From contig JBILKW010000072.1 of NCBI GenBank assembly GCA_044376465.1, forward strand, positions 1-10,314: 10,314 nt of DNA. Direction: 5' to 3'. Source of the DNA: CAJBVG01 sp044376465. GTDB lineage: Bacteria; Bacteroidota; Bacteroidia; Sphingobacteriales; Sphingobacteriaceae. The position numbers and the translations under genes are program-made. Below the pieces are notes generated by a model, which was given only the letters and a program-made list of their open reading frames with translations, did not search any database and was not told the DNA's origin. This document shows positions 1-5,929 of this stretch, piece after piece. Each line of letters opens with the position of its first letter. Position 1 is the first letter of the stretch.

Positions 1-485
1 TTGCCTTGGTGTACATCTAAATCTATAATTAAAATATTTTTTACGTGTTGATGCTGCAATAAATAATGCGCGGCAATGGCTTGGTCGTTGAGTAAACAAA
101 AGCCTTCGCCCCAATTACTACCGGCATGGTGAGTGCCACCTGCTATATTTAAAGCACAGCCGTATTTTAAAGCGTGTAATGCACAATCTATACTTCCCTG
201 AGTTATCATAAGCTCGCGCTTAATTAATTGCTCTGATAGCGGAAAACCAATTCTGCGGATTTCGTGGTAGGAGAGTGTTTGCTCTTTTAGTTTTTGCCAA
301 TATTCTGCAGTATGGGCAAGTAATATATATGATTCTTGTACTTCTTCCGGACTAAATAAATGATTTTGAGTAATAGAACCTTCGTACAATAATTGCGCTG
401 GAATAAGCTCATACTTCAACATCGGGAATCGGTGCCCCGCTGGTAAAGGATGAGCATAAATAGGATCAAAGGCAATTTTTATCAA
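1..485 (-). CDS. Histone-deacetylase-fold hydrolase, C-terminally cut by the window edge
   Basis: This partial gene has 161 complete codons read on the minus strand and stays open to the left edge. The protein belongs to the arginase/deacetylase-fold family (histone deacetylases, acetoin-utilisation proteins, acetylpolyamine amidohydrolases), which are zinc-dependent amide hydrolases. The N-terminus has the family-typical HPxPxGHRFP stretch (residues 12-21). The catalytic His-His pair is in GGTHHA (H119, H120), followed by GEGFCLLND (126-134). The DLDVHQG segment (155-161) supplies metal ligands D157 and H159; the remaining ligand would lie off the edge. No ATG fits: the first in-frame ATG (M22) would remove the HPxPxGH motif, so the TTG at 485, one base after the KMO stop codon, is the likely start. 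The tight spacing implies cotranscription with KMO. The substrate is unknown; the small-molecule deacylase types are as likely as protein deacetylases. Confidence 0.85.
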   Translation of the reverse strand, partial: MIKIAFDPIYAHPLPAGHRFPMLKYELIPAQLLYEGSITQNHLFSPEEVQESYILLAHTAEYWQKLKEQTLSYHEIRRIGFPLSEQLIKRELMITQGSIDCALHALKYGCALNIAGGTHHAGSNWGEGFCLLNDQAIAAHYLLQHQHVKNILIIDLDVHQG

Positions 486-486
486 A

Positions 487-1854
487 TTAATTTAAGAATT
501 GAAATTCTTTCAACAACACTTCAAGTTTTGTAAAAGTTTCATCGCTGTCCCAATTATTTTCAATCTCAGGTATGGCTAATACCTTTTCAAATAGTGCATC
601 CTGGCGGAATCCCATTTCTAATGCATAACTGTATGGCTTTGTACTAAAACTAACCAAAGAGTATTTAGAAACATAGTGGTCAGGAAAAATCTTATTAAGT
701 TTTGCTTCAATTTTTTTACGTAATAGAAATTTCTGATCGGCTACTTTATCACGCATCTCAATAAAATTTTCTACGGCCATGTCTGCTATGGCATCTGCAT
801 TTATTTTACGGATGTCTTGAAATTCCGCTAACAAGGCTTCCCAATTATCACCGTGCTTATCCATCAATTTACCAAACTCAAAACAATCTTCAAAACCTGA
901 GTTCATTCCTTGTCCGAAAAAAGGAACAATGGCATGAGAAGCATCGCCCATTAAGCCTAATTTATCTTTAAATACCCAAGGGAAACATTTCACGGTAACC
1001 AAAGATCCATTCGGATTTGCCATGTATTCGTTTACTACATCTGGCGATAAAGCCACTACATTCGGGAACTCTCTTGTTAAAAACTCTCTTACTTGTGCTT
1101 CCGTTTGCAAACTTGCAAAAGATGGATTTCCTTCGAACGGGAAAAATAAGGTACAGGTAAAACTACCGTCTAAATTTGGCAAGGCAATTAACATAAACTG
1201 GTTACGAGGCCAAATGTGTAAAGCATTTTTTTCTAATAAAAACTCACCGTTTGGGCCAGCAGGTATGGTTAATTCTTTATAGCCTTGGTCTAAATAATGT
1301 TGAGAATATTCGAACCTGTCTGTTTTAGTTTGTAATGCTAAACGTGCTGCCGAAAATGCTCCATCTGCAGATAATACTAAATCAGCTTTTACTGCAGTAT
1401 GTTCTTTGGTGTTCACGTTTTCGAAATGGCAAGTAGCATTTTGCACATCCACATCAAAACAACGTTCGTCAAAATGTATGCTGATGTTTGGATTCTCATC
1501 TGCCAATTCCATGAGTCGCTTATTTAAGCCTCCTCTCGAAACTGAATAAATTGCTTCATCCTCTTTCCCGTAAGCTTGATATTGCACATCACCATTTATT
1601 TGGTGAATTACTCTACCGTACATTGGGATGCCCACTTTGCGTATCTCTTCTTCTAAGCCCATGGCACGTAAGCTATTAAAACCACGGTGACTTAAGGCTA
1701 AATTAATTGATCTTCCGCCTACATATCCAGCCTTACGCATGTCCGAACGTTTTTCAAAAATGCTTACTTTATGTCCACGCTTAGCTAAATATTGCGAGAG
1801 CAGCGAACCGACTAAGCCGGCACCAATGAGGGTTATATTTTTTTGTGATTCCAT
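487..1854 (-). CDS. kmo: Kynurenine 3-monooxygenase
   Basis: This is an FAD-dependent, NADPH-using aromatic hydroxylase that converts L-kynurenine to 3-hydroxykynurenine. At 455 residues it has the usual family length. The N-terminal dinucleotide-binding motif GAGLVG is at 11-16, ending in the ribose-binding acid of FEKR (33-36). The KMO signature GGRSINLALSHRG is at 46-58, the middle DG motif ADGAFSAAR at 163-171, HYLDQGYKEL at 186-195, and the second FAD motif GDASHAIVPFFGQGMNSG at 303-320. The C-terminal region (about 360-455) corresponds to the helical part that anchors eukaryotic KMO to membranes; no clear membrane segment is visible here, so a soluble or peripheral enzyme is inferred. 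It follows kynureninase after a 99-bp spacer filled with tandem heptamers, and the deacetylase-fold gene begins one base after its stop. The start is ATG, 8 bp from the nearest heptamer array. Confidence 0.96.
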   Translation of the reverse strand: MESQKNITLIGAGLVGSLLSQYLAKRGHKVSIFEKRSDMRKAGYVGGRSINLALSHRGFNSLRAMGLEEEIRKVGIPMYGRVIHQINGDVQYQAYGKEDEAIYSVSRGGLNKRLMELADENPNISIHFDERCFDVDVQNATCHFENVNTKEHTAVKADLVLSADGAFSAARLALQTKTDRFEYSQHYLDQGYKELTIPAGPNGEFLLEKNALHIWPRNQFMLIALPNLDGSFTCTLFFPFEGNPSFASLQTEAQVREFLTREFPNVVALSPDVVNEYMANPNGSLVTVKCFPWVFKDKLGLMGDASHAIVPFFGQGMNSGFEDCFEFGKLMDKHGDNWEALLAEFQDIRKINADAIADMAVENFIEMRDKVADQKFLLRKKIEAKLNKIFPDHYVSKYSLVSFSTKPYSYALEMGFRQDALFEKVLAIPEIENNWDSDETFTKLEVLLKEFQFLN

Positions 1855-1862
1855 GCAGATTG

Positions 1863-1904
1863 AATTGTGAATTGTAAATTGTAAATTGTTAATTGTGAAT
1901 TAGG
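1863..1904. repeat. Heptamer array, AATTGTN family (6 units), just upstream of kmo
   Basis: There are six in-phase 7-bp units: AATTGTG, AATTGTA twice, AATTGTT, AATTGTG, then a decayed AATTAGG. The array ends 8 bp from the kmo start codon. Read in the direction of kmo transcription the unit is CACAATT, the same unit and orientation as the array preceding the deaminase gene at 7436-7470. Confidence 0.9.
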
Positions 1905-1907
1905 GCA

Positions 1908-1949
1908 CATTGTATTTTGTACTTAGTACATTGTACAACATACAGTGTA
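1908..1949. repeat. Heptamer array, NNNNGTA family (6 units), next to the kynU stop
   Basis: There are six in-phase 7-bp units: CATTGTA, TTTTGTA, CTTAGTA, CATTGTA, CAACATA, CAGTGTA. They are more diverged than the neighbouring array but keep a strict 7-bp register. The array begins three bases after the AATTGTN array and ends four bases from the kynureninase stop codon. Together the two arrays fill nearly the whole 99-bp spacer. Confidence 0.75.
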
Positions 1950-1953
1950 CCGT

Positions 1954-3219
1954 TTATTGAGATAAAATCTGTCCAAAGTGATAAACGTCCTCAAACGAGT
2001 TATACATTGGAACAGGAGCAAAGCGTAACACTTCCGGTTCGCGCCAGTCGCCAATTACACCTTGCTCGGTTAATTTATCGAATACTATTTTGCCACCTTC
2101 TTTGCAAATAATAGAGAGTTGTGCTCCACGATTAGCAGGTTCCAAAGGAGTAATAATGTTGAATTTTTCGAAACCTATTTTTTTGTTTGTTTCTCTCACA
2201 ATGTATTCCATGTAGGCGGTTAGTTTCAAACTTTTTTCTCTTAAGGTTGATAGACCTGCTTCATCAAATAAATCTAAGGCAGCTCTATGTGCAGCCATGG
2301 TTAATACCGGTACATTACTCATTTGCCAACCTTCTGCACCGGGTTCCGGAATGTATCCTTTTTTCATTTGGAAACGAATGTCCTCTTTATATCCCCACCA
2401 ACCCGCAAAACGAGGTGTGTCGGGGTTTGTAGAATGTTTTTCGTGAATGTAAATTCCAGAAATTCCACCCGGACTAGAGTTCAAATATTTATAAGAACAC
2501 CACATGGCAAAATCAACCTCCCAATCGTGCAATTCCATCGGTACATTACCCATGGCATGTGCTAAATCGAATCCACAAAATGCACCAGCTTCATGTGCTT
2601 TTTGGGTAATTTCTTTTAATGGAAAAAACTGACCGGTGTAATAGTTCACTCCACCCATCATTACTAATGCCAATGAATCTTTGTGTTGTTCTATGGCATC
2701 TAAAATATCTTCGTGGCGTAAGGTATATTCACCATCGCGAGGTGTTAATTCTATAATGGCATCATCAGGTGCAAATCCATGAAAACGTACTTGCGATTCC
2801 ATGGCGTATTGGTCGGATGGGAAAGCTCCGCCTTCCATAATAATTTTATAACGAACTTTAGTAGGTCGATAAAAACTGACCATCAATAGGTGTAAATTTA
2901 CTGTAAGCTGGTTCATGGCTACTACTTCAATAGGTTTGGCACCAATTAATTTCGCCAAGCTATCTTTTGTAGTTTTTTGGTAATACATCCATGGAGTATC
3001 TGTTTTAAAATGTCCTTCAACACCGTAAGCACTCCAATTATCGAGCTGCTTTAAAATGTAATCGCGTGTAGCTTTCGGTTGTAAGCCTAATGAATTTCCA
3101 CAGAAATAGATGGCATCTTTACCTTCATGTTGCGGAAATAAAAACGCCGACCTAAATTCTTTTAAAGGGTCGTTTGCATCTAGTTGTTGTGCAAAGGCTA
3201 GTGTATTTTCAAATATCAT
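1954..3219 (-). CDS. kynU: Kynureninase
   Basis: This is a PLP-dependent hydrolase that cleaves 3-hydroxykynurenine (and kynurenine) to 3-hydroxyanthranilate (or anthranilate) plus alanine. It has 421 residues, normal for the family. It carries YFCGNSLGLQP at 38-48, the cofactor-binding aspartate in FDLAHAMGN (D218, 217-225), and the Schiff-base lysine in WCSYKYLNSSPGG (K244). C-terminal RGAQLS (364-369) and DWREPEVLRFAP (391-402) are also typical. With KMO upstream in the pathway and the 3-hydroxyanthranilate dioxygenase in the same operon, the physiological substrate is most likely 3-hydroxykynurenine. The start is ATG; a heptamer array ends five bases upstream of it, and another lies four bases beyond the stop. 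Confidence 0.97.
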   Translation of the reverse strand: MIFENTLAFAQQLDANDPLKEFRSAFLFPQHEGKDAIYFCGNSLGLQPKATRDYILKQLDNWSAYGVEGHFKTDTPWMYYQKTTKDSLAKLIGAKPIEVVAMNQLTVNLHLLMVSFYRPTKVRYKIIMEGGAFPSDQYAMESQVRFHGFAPDDAIIELTPRDGEYTLRHEDILDAIEQHKDSLALVMMGGVNYYTGQFFPLKEITQKAHEAGAFCGFDLAHAMGNVPMELHDWEVDFAMWCSYKYLNSSPGGISGIYIHEKHSTNPDTPRFAGWWGYKEDIRFQMKKGYIPEPGAEGWQMSNVPVLTMAAHRAALDLFDEAGLSTLREKSLKLTAYMEYIVRETNKKIGFEKFNIITPLEPANRGAQLSIICKEGGKIVFDKLTEQGVIGDWREPEVLRFAPVPMYNSFEDVYHFGQILSQ

Positions 3220-3224
3220 CTTGG

Positions 3225-3259
3225 TGAATTATGAATGATGAATTAGGAATGATGAATTA
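3225..3259. repeat. Heptamer array, TGAATTA/TGAATGA (5 units), just upstream of kynU
   Basis: The five in-phase units are TGAATTA, TGAATGA, TGAATTA, GGAATGA, TGAATTA, with two variants alternating. The array stops five bases before the kynU start codon. It is one of three different arrays in the 147-bp ACMSD-kynU spacer. Confidence 0.85.
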
Positions 3260-3275
3260 GGACAAGCGTTGCTTT

Positions 3276-3303
3276 CTTAATTCTTAATACTTAATTCTAA
3301 TTC
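3276..3303. repeat. Short heptamer array, CTTAATT (3-4 units)
   Basis: The units are CTTAATT, CTTAATA, CTTAATT and a diverged CTAATTC, in the middle of the ACMSD-kynU spacer. Read in the direction of transcription they become AATTAAG and TATTAAG. The latter is identical to two units of the array at the aldehyde dehydrogenase stop (7385-7398). Confidence 0.7.
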
Positions 3304-3327
3304 CTTTTTTCTATTTTCTAATAATAA

Positions 3328-3369
3328 AATTCTAAATTCTAATATCTAAATTCTAAATTCTAAATTCTA
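3328..3369. repeat. Heptamer array, AATTCTA (6 units), overlapping the ACMSD stop codon
   Basis: There are six in-phase units, five of them identical AATTCTA and one ATATCTA. The last unit includes the ACMSD stop codon (TAG, from 3369 to 3367), so the array begins at the gene end and runs downstream. It is the best-conserved array in the window. Confidence 0.9.
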
Positions 3370-4377
3370 AAATTCAAACTTGCTTCTGCTTAGCCCCAGC
3401 CACTCTAAAGCTGTTCCCGAGTTCAATCGCTCTTTTACTTCATTTGAATATGGCATACTTTCAATTAATTTTCCAGGTTGCAATTCGCCTAATGGGAATG
3501 GGTAATCGGTCCCTAATGCTAATTGATTTGGGCCAAATAATTCCATCAAATAATTCATCATTAATGGATCGTGCACCAGGGTATCTATGTAAAATTTATT
3601 CAAATAATTACGTGGATTAATTGGGTTATCAACGGCAACTAAATCTGGTCGCACATTAAAACCGTGTTCAATTCTACCAATGGTTGCAGGGAAACTTCCA
3701 CCACCGTGCGCAAAGGCAACACGTAGTTTTGGATACTTTTCAAATATACCACCGAAGATCATAGAGCAAATGGCAAGCGATGATTCTGCAGGCATTCCTA
3801 CTAACCAGGGCAACCAATATTTTTGCATTTTCTCTTTCGACATCATGTCCCAAGGATGAACAAAAATAGCAGCACCTAGTTTTTCTGCTTCTTCATAAAA
3901 AGGGTAGAAGTATGGATCGTTTAAATTCAAATCATTTACATGCGACCCAATTTGTACACCGGCCATGCCCAACTCTTTTATACAACGGTGTAGCTCTTGT
4001 ACTGCCAAATCTATGTCCTGCAAAGGAATGGTAGCAAGCCCTACAAATTTAGTTGGATATTTACGTACAATATCAGCAATATGATCATTCAAATATTTAG
4101 AAACATCCAATGCATCCTTCGCTTTTGCCCAATAAGAAAACATTACCGGAATGGTAGATAATACTTGCACATCTACATGGTGGTGATTACATTCTTTAAT
4201 ACGAACTTCTGCATCCCAGCAATTATCTTGTATCTCTCGGAAAAATTTATCGTCTTGCATCATCCTTGCACAGCAAGGTTTGTGATGGTCTAAATGTATA
4301 AAACCACCGTAACCAAACTTTTCCGCCCATCGGGGCATGTGCTCAGGTATTATATGTGTGTGAATATCTATTCTCAT
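3367..4377 (-). CDS. nbaD: 2-Amino-3-carboxymuconate-6-semialdehyde decarboxylase (ACMSD)
   Basis: This is a zinc-dependent amidohydrolase-superfamily decarboxylase that turns ACMS into 2-aminomuconic semialdehyde, diverting it from spontaneous closure to quinolinate and so from NAD synthesis. It has 336 residues, the length of human ACMSD, and its metal-site residues fall at the human positions: H6 and H8 in DIHTH, H174 in FVHPWD, H224 in AFAHGGG, D291 in LGTDYPFPLGE. Substrate-binding arginines correspond to R47 (KFFREIQ) and R235 (IGRIEHGF). The N-terminal stretch RIDIHTHIIPEHMP is characteristic. It lies 39 bp after the dioxygenase stop. That spacer is an octamer array reaching the last base of the ACMSD start codon, and another array begins at the stop codon. 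Confidence 0.96.
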   Translation of the reverse strand: MRIDIHTHIIPEHMPRWAEKFGYGGFIHLDHHKPCCARMMQDDKFFREIQDNCWDAEVRIKECNHHHVDVQVLSTIPVMFSYWAKAKDALDVSKYLNDHIADIVRKYPTKFVGLATIPLQDIDLAVQELHRCIKELGMAGVQIGSHVNDLNLNDPYFYPFYEEAEKLGAAIFVHPWDMMSKEKMQKYWLPWLVGMPAESSLAICSMIFGGIFEKYPKLRVAFAHGGGSFPATIGRIEHGFNVRPDLVAVDNPINPRNYLNKFYIDTLVHDPLMMNYLMELFGPNQLALGTDYPFPLGELQPGKLIESMPYSNEVKERLNSGTALEWLGLSRSKFEF

Positions 4378-4424
4378 GTGCTCGTGTGTTCGTTAATTCG
4401 CCAGTTCGCTAATTCGTTATTTCG
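4377..4424. repeat. Octamer array (6 units) spanning the dioxygenase stop to the ACMSD start
   Basis: The six in-phase 8-bp units are TGTGCTCG, TGTGTTCG, TTAATTCG, CCAGTTCG, CTAATTCG, TTATTTCG; the final TCG is invariant. The array runs from the first base of the ACMSD start codon through the whole 39-bp spacer, the dioxygenase stop codon (4419-4417) and its last lysine and alanine codons. It is the only array with an 8-bp rather than 7-bp period. Confidence 0.8.
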
Positions 4425-4941
4425 CATTCGGCGGTTGCATCACATTACCACAATGGTTGCAAACTCTTTTCTCTTCGCTCGAGTAGAACTTTTCCATTAC
4501 TGGAGGGAGTTGTTTTACGATGTCGGTGAGTTCAAAATATTCTTCGTATAATTTCTCGTTGCAATTTTCGCAGAACCAAATAAAACCGTCTATTTCTTTG
4601 TTTTCGCGAACTTTTTCAATCACCAGTCCCACTGTATTTTCTGGACGTTGTGGAGAGTGTGGTGTTTTCGGAGGAAGTAAAAACATATCGCCTTCGTTAA
4701 TAGAAATATTTACGGGTTTACCATCTTCAATAATTCGAAGTACCATATTTCCTTCTACTTGTAAATACAATTCTTCACTTTCATTGTAATGAAAATCTTT
4801 TCGCGAATTCGGTCCACCAACCACCATCACTATAAAGTTTTCTGCATCTTTATATACACATTGATTTCCTACAGGTGGTTTTAGGAGATGTCTATTATCA
4901 TCAATCCATTTTTTGAAATTGAAAGGTCTTTGTATAGCCAT
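4417..4941 (-). CDS. nbaC: 3-Hydroxyanthranilate 3,4-dioxygenase
   Basis: This non-heme Fe(II) cupin enzyme opens the ring of 3-hydroxyanthranilate to ACMS. It has 174 residues, the single-cupin bacterial/fungal form. The catalytic iron ligands are H51 (KDFHYN), E57 (SEELYL) and H95 (PPKTPHSP). Substrate-binding arginines are R47 and R99, with an acidic residue at E109. A C-terminal rubredoxin-like metal site is intact: C124 and C127 (CENC) with C161 and C164 (CNHC), as in the Cupriavidus metallidurans enzyme. It is the first gene of the minus-strand operon, so the promoter in the 118-bp divergent region should drive it. The last codons before its stop are part of an octamer array, so the extreme C-terminus may vary between relatives. 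Confidence 0.96.
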   Translation of the reverse strand: MAIQRPFNFKKWIDDNRHLLKPPVGNQCVYKDAENFIVMVVGGPNSRKDFHYNESEELYLQVEGNMVLRIIEDGKPVNISINEGDMFLLPPKTPHSPQRPENTVGLVIEKVRENKEIDGFIWFCENCNEKLYEEYFELTDIVKQLPPVMEKFYSSEEKRVCNHCGNVMQPPNAK

Positions 4942-4962
4942 GGTATAATTATTTAGAGATGG

Positions 4963-4992
4963 TAAATGTACAATTTGAAAAAGGCATTACAA
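4963..4992 (-). promoter_or_regulatory. Candidate promoter of the minus-strand operon
   Basis: Read on the minus strand, TTG at 4992-4990 is followed after 19 bases by TACATTTA at 4970-4963. This matches the Bacteroidota -33 TTG / -7 TAnnTTTG layout except for the last base. A transcript would start around 4956, giving a leader of about 15 bases before the dioxygenase ATG. Spacing supports it; the imperfect -7 box keeps it tentative. Confidence 0.4.
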
Positions 4993-5038
4993 AGCCCCTA
5001 AACCTGCTTTTTTCATTTCCGGATACGCAGTACTTATG

Positions 5039-5046
5039 TATATTTG
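5039..5046 (+). promoter_or_regulatory. Candidate -7 box of the plus-strand operon
   Basis: TATATTTG is an exact match to the Bacteroidota -7 consensus TAnnTTTG, 13 bases before the SDR start codon. No clear TTG sits at the expected -33 distance (sequence there is TTTCC). The predicted transcript would have only a few leader bases. Confidence 0.45.
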
Positions 5047-5059
5047 AAGAAAATATACG

Positions 5060-5839
5060 ATGGACTTAAATTTAAAAGGTAAAAGAGCATTGGTTTGTGG
5101 TAGTACTCAGGGTATTGGCAAAGCCATAGCTATTGAATTGGCTCAATTAGGGGCAAGTATTACTTTATTAGCTCGCAATGAGCAAGCCCTAAAAGAAGTA
5201 GTATTGGAATTACCCAATCAGGGTGCACATGAATATTTGGTTGCCGATTTCTCCGATTATAAAAATGTTCAGTTTAAAATAGCTCAGTATTTAGAAAGCA
5301 AGAAAATAGATATTTTAATTAATAACACTGGCGGTCCACCGGCTGGCCCAATAACCGACGCAGAACCATCAGCATTTATAGCCGCTTACCAATCGCATTT
5401 ACTTTGTAACCATGTATTGGTGCAAGCGGTAATACCTAATATGAAAAGCAATAAATGGGGACGAATAATTAACGTAGTTTCAACCTCTGTTCGTCAGCCA
5501 TTAAAAGGCTTGGGAGTTAGTAACACTACTCGAGCAGCAGTTGCTGGTTGGGCTAAAACATTGAGTTTTGAATTGGCAAAAGATGGCATCACGGTAAACA
5601 ATGTATTGCCAGGAGCCACAAAAACCATACGATTAGAAAATATTATACAAGGCAAAGCTCAAAAAACACAACATGCAGTAGATGCTATCGAAAAGGAAAT
5701 GCTCGATGAAATTCCTGCAGGAAGATTTGGTACAGCAGATGAAATCGCAGGGCTTGCAGCCTTTTTAGCTTCTCCGGCTGGTGGATATATAAATGGGCAG
5801 AGCATTGCAGTGGATGGGGGAAGAACGATGGCGTTTTAA
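5060..5839 (+). CDS. SDR-family protein with altered catalytic residues, in the kynurenine cluster
   Basis: This is a Rossmann-fold short-chain dehydrogenase/reductase-type protein of 259 residues. The nucleotide-binding GSTQGIG is at 14-20, the structural NNTGG at 88-92, and the C-terminal GGYINGQSIAVDGG at 241-254. The fold serine is present (S141 in VVSTS), but the YxxxK active-site pair is replaced. At the expected positions the sequence is SNTTR, giving serine at 154 and arginine at 158, followed by AAVAGWAKTL. This pattern fits the divergent SDR group known as beta-ketoacyl-ACP-reductase-like with an imperfect catalytic tetrad. It is the first gene of the plus-strand operon, 90 bp before the aldehyde dehydrogenase. 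A role in the pathway is likely from context, but its substrate is not established; reduction of a muconate intermediate is one possibility. The protein's last residues are intact and a heptamer array starts at its stop codon. Confidence 0.85.
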   Translation: MDLNLKGKRALVCGSTQGIGKAIAIELAQLGASITLLARNEQALKEVVLELPNQGAHEYLVADFSDYKNVQFKIAQYLESKKIDILINNTGGPPAGPITDAEPSAFIAAYQSHLLCNHVLVQAVIPNMKSNKWGRIINVVSTSVRQPLKGLGVSNTTRAAVAGWAKTLSFELAKDGITVNNVLPGATKTIRLENIIQGKAQKTQHAVDAIEKEMLDEIPAGRFGTADEIAGLAAFLASPAGGYINGQSIAVDGGRTMAF

Positions 5840-5880
5840 ATTGTTAATTGTTAATGGTGAATTGTAAATTGTAAATATTG
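5839..5880. repeat. Heptamer array, AATTGTN family (6 units), at the SDR stop
   Basis: The units are AATTGTT twice, AATGGTG, AATTGTA twice, and a decayed AATATTG. The first unit uses the final base of the SDR stop codon. It is in the opposite orientation, relative to transcription, to the related arrays before kmo and before the deaminase gene. Its first 17 bases have a perfect inverted match at 7437-7453, on the other side of the aldehyde dehydrogenase gene. Confidence 0.9.
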
Positions 5881-5915
5881 CTCCGAAGGAGCTACGAATT
5901 ATACTCCGTAGGAGT
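5880..5915. repeat. Pair of small palindromes, REP-like element
   Basis: Two related hairpins lie 23 bp apart: GCTCCGAAGGAGC (5880-5892) and ACTCCGTAGGAGT (5903-5915), each with a 5-bp stem and a 3-base loop. They share the core CTCCGnAGGAG and are separated by TACGAATTAT. Related motifs are familiar from Bacteroidota intergenic regions, so a dispersed palindromic repeat is more likely than an operon-specific regulator. It ends 14 bp before the aldehyde dehydrogenase start. Confidence 0.65.
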
Positions 5916-5929
5916 TAAATCTTTTTAGG

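Noticed and set aside
1022..1282. Open frame of 86 codons on the plus strand opposite kmo
   Set aside because: It lies wholly within the strongly supported kmo gene on the other strand, has no family features, and is an antisense shadow. The same holds for plus-strand frames at 1917-2565, 4294-4551 and 4520-4789 and minus-strand frames at 6009-6212 and 7015-7359.
1863..3369. Tandem arrays as possible CRISPR repeats
   Set aside because: The units are 7-8 bp with no spacers between them, far shorter than CRISPR repeats, and there are no cas genes.
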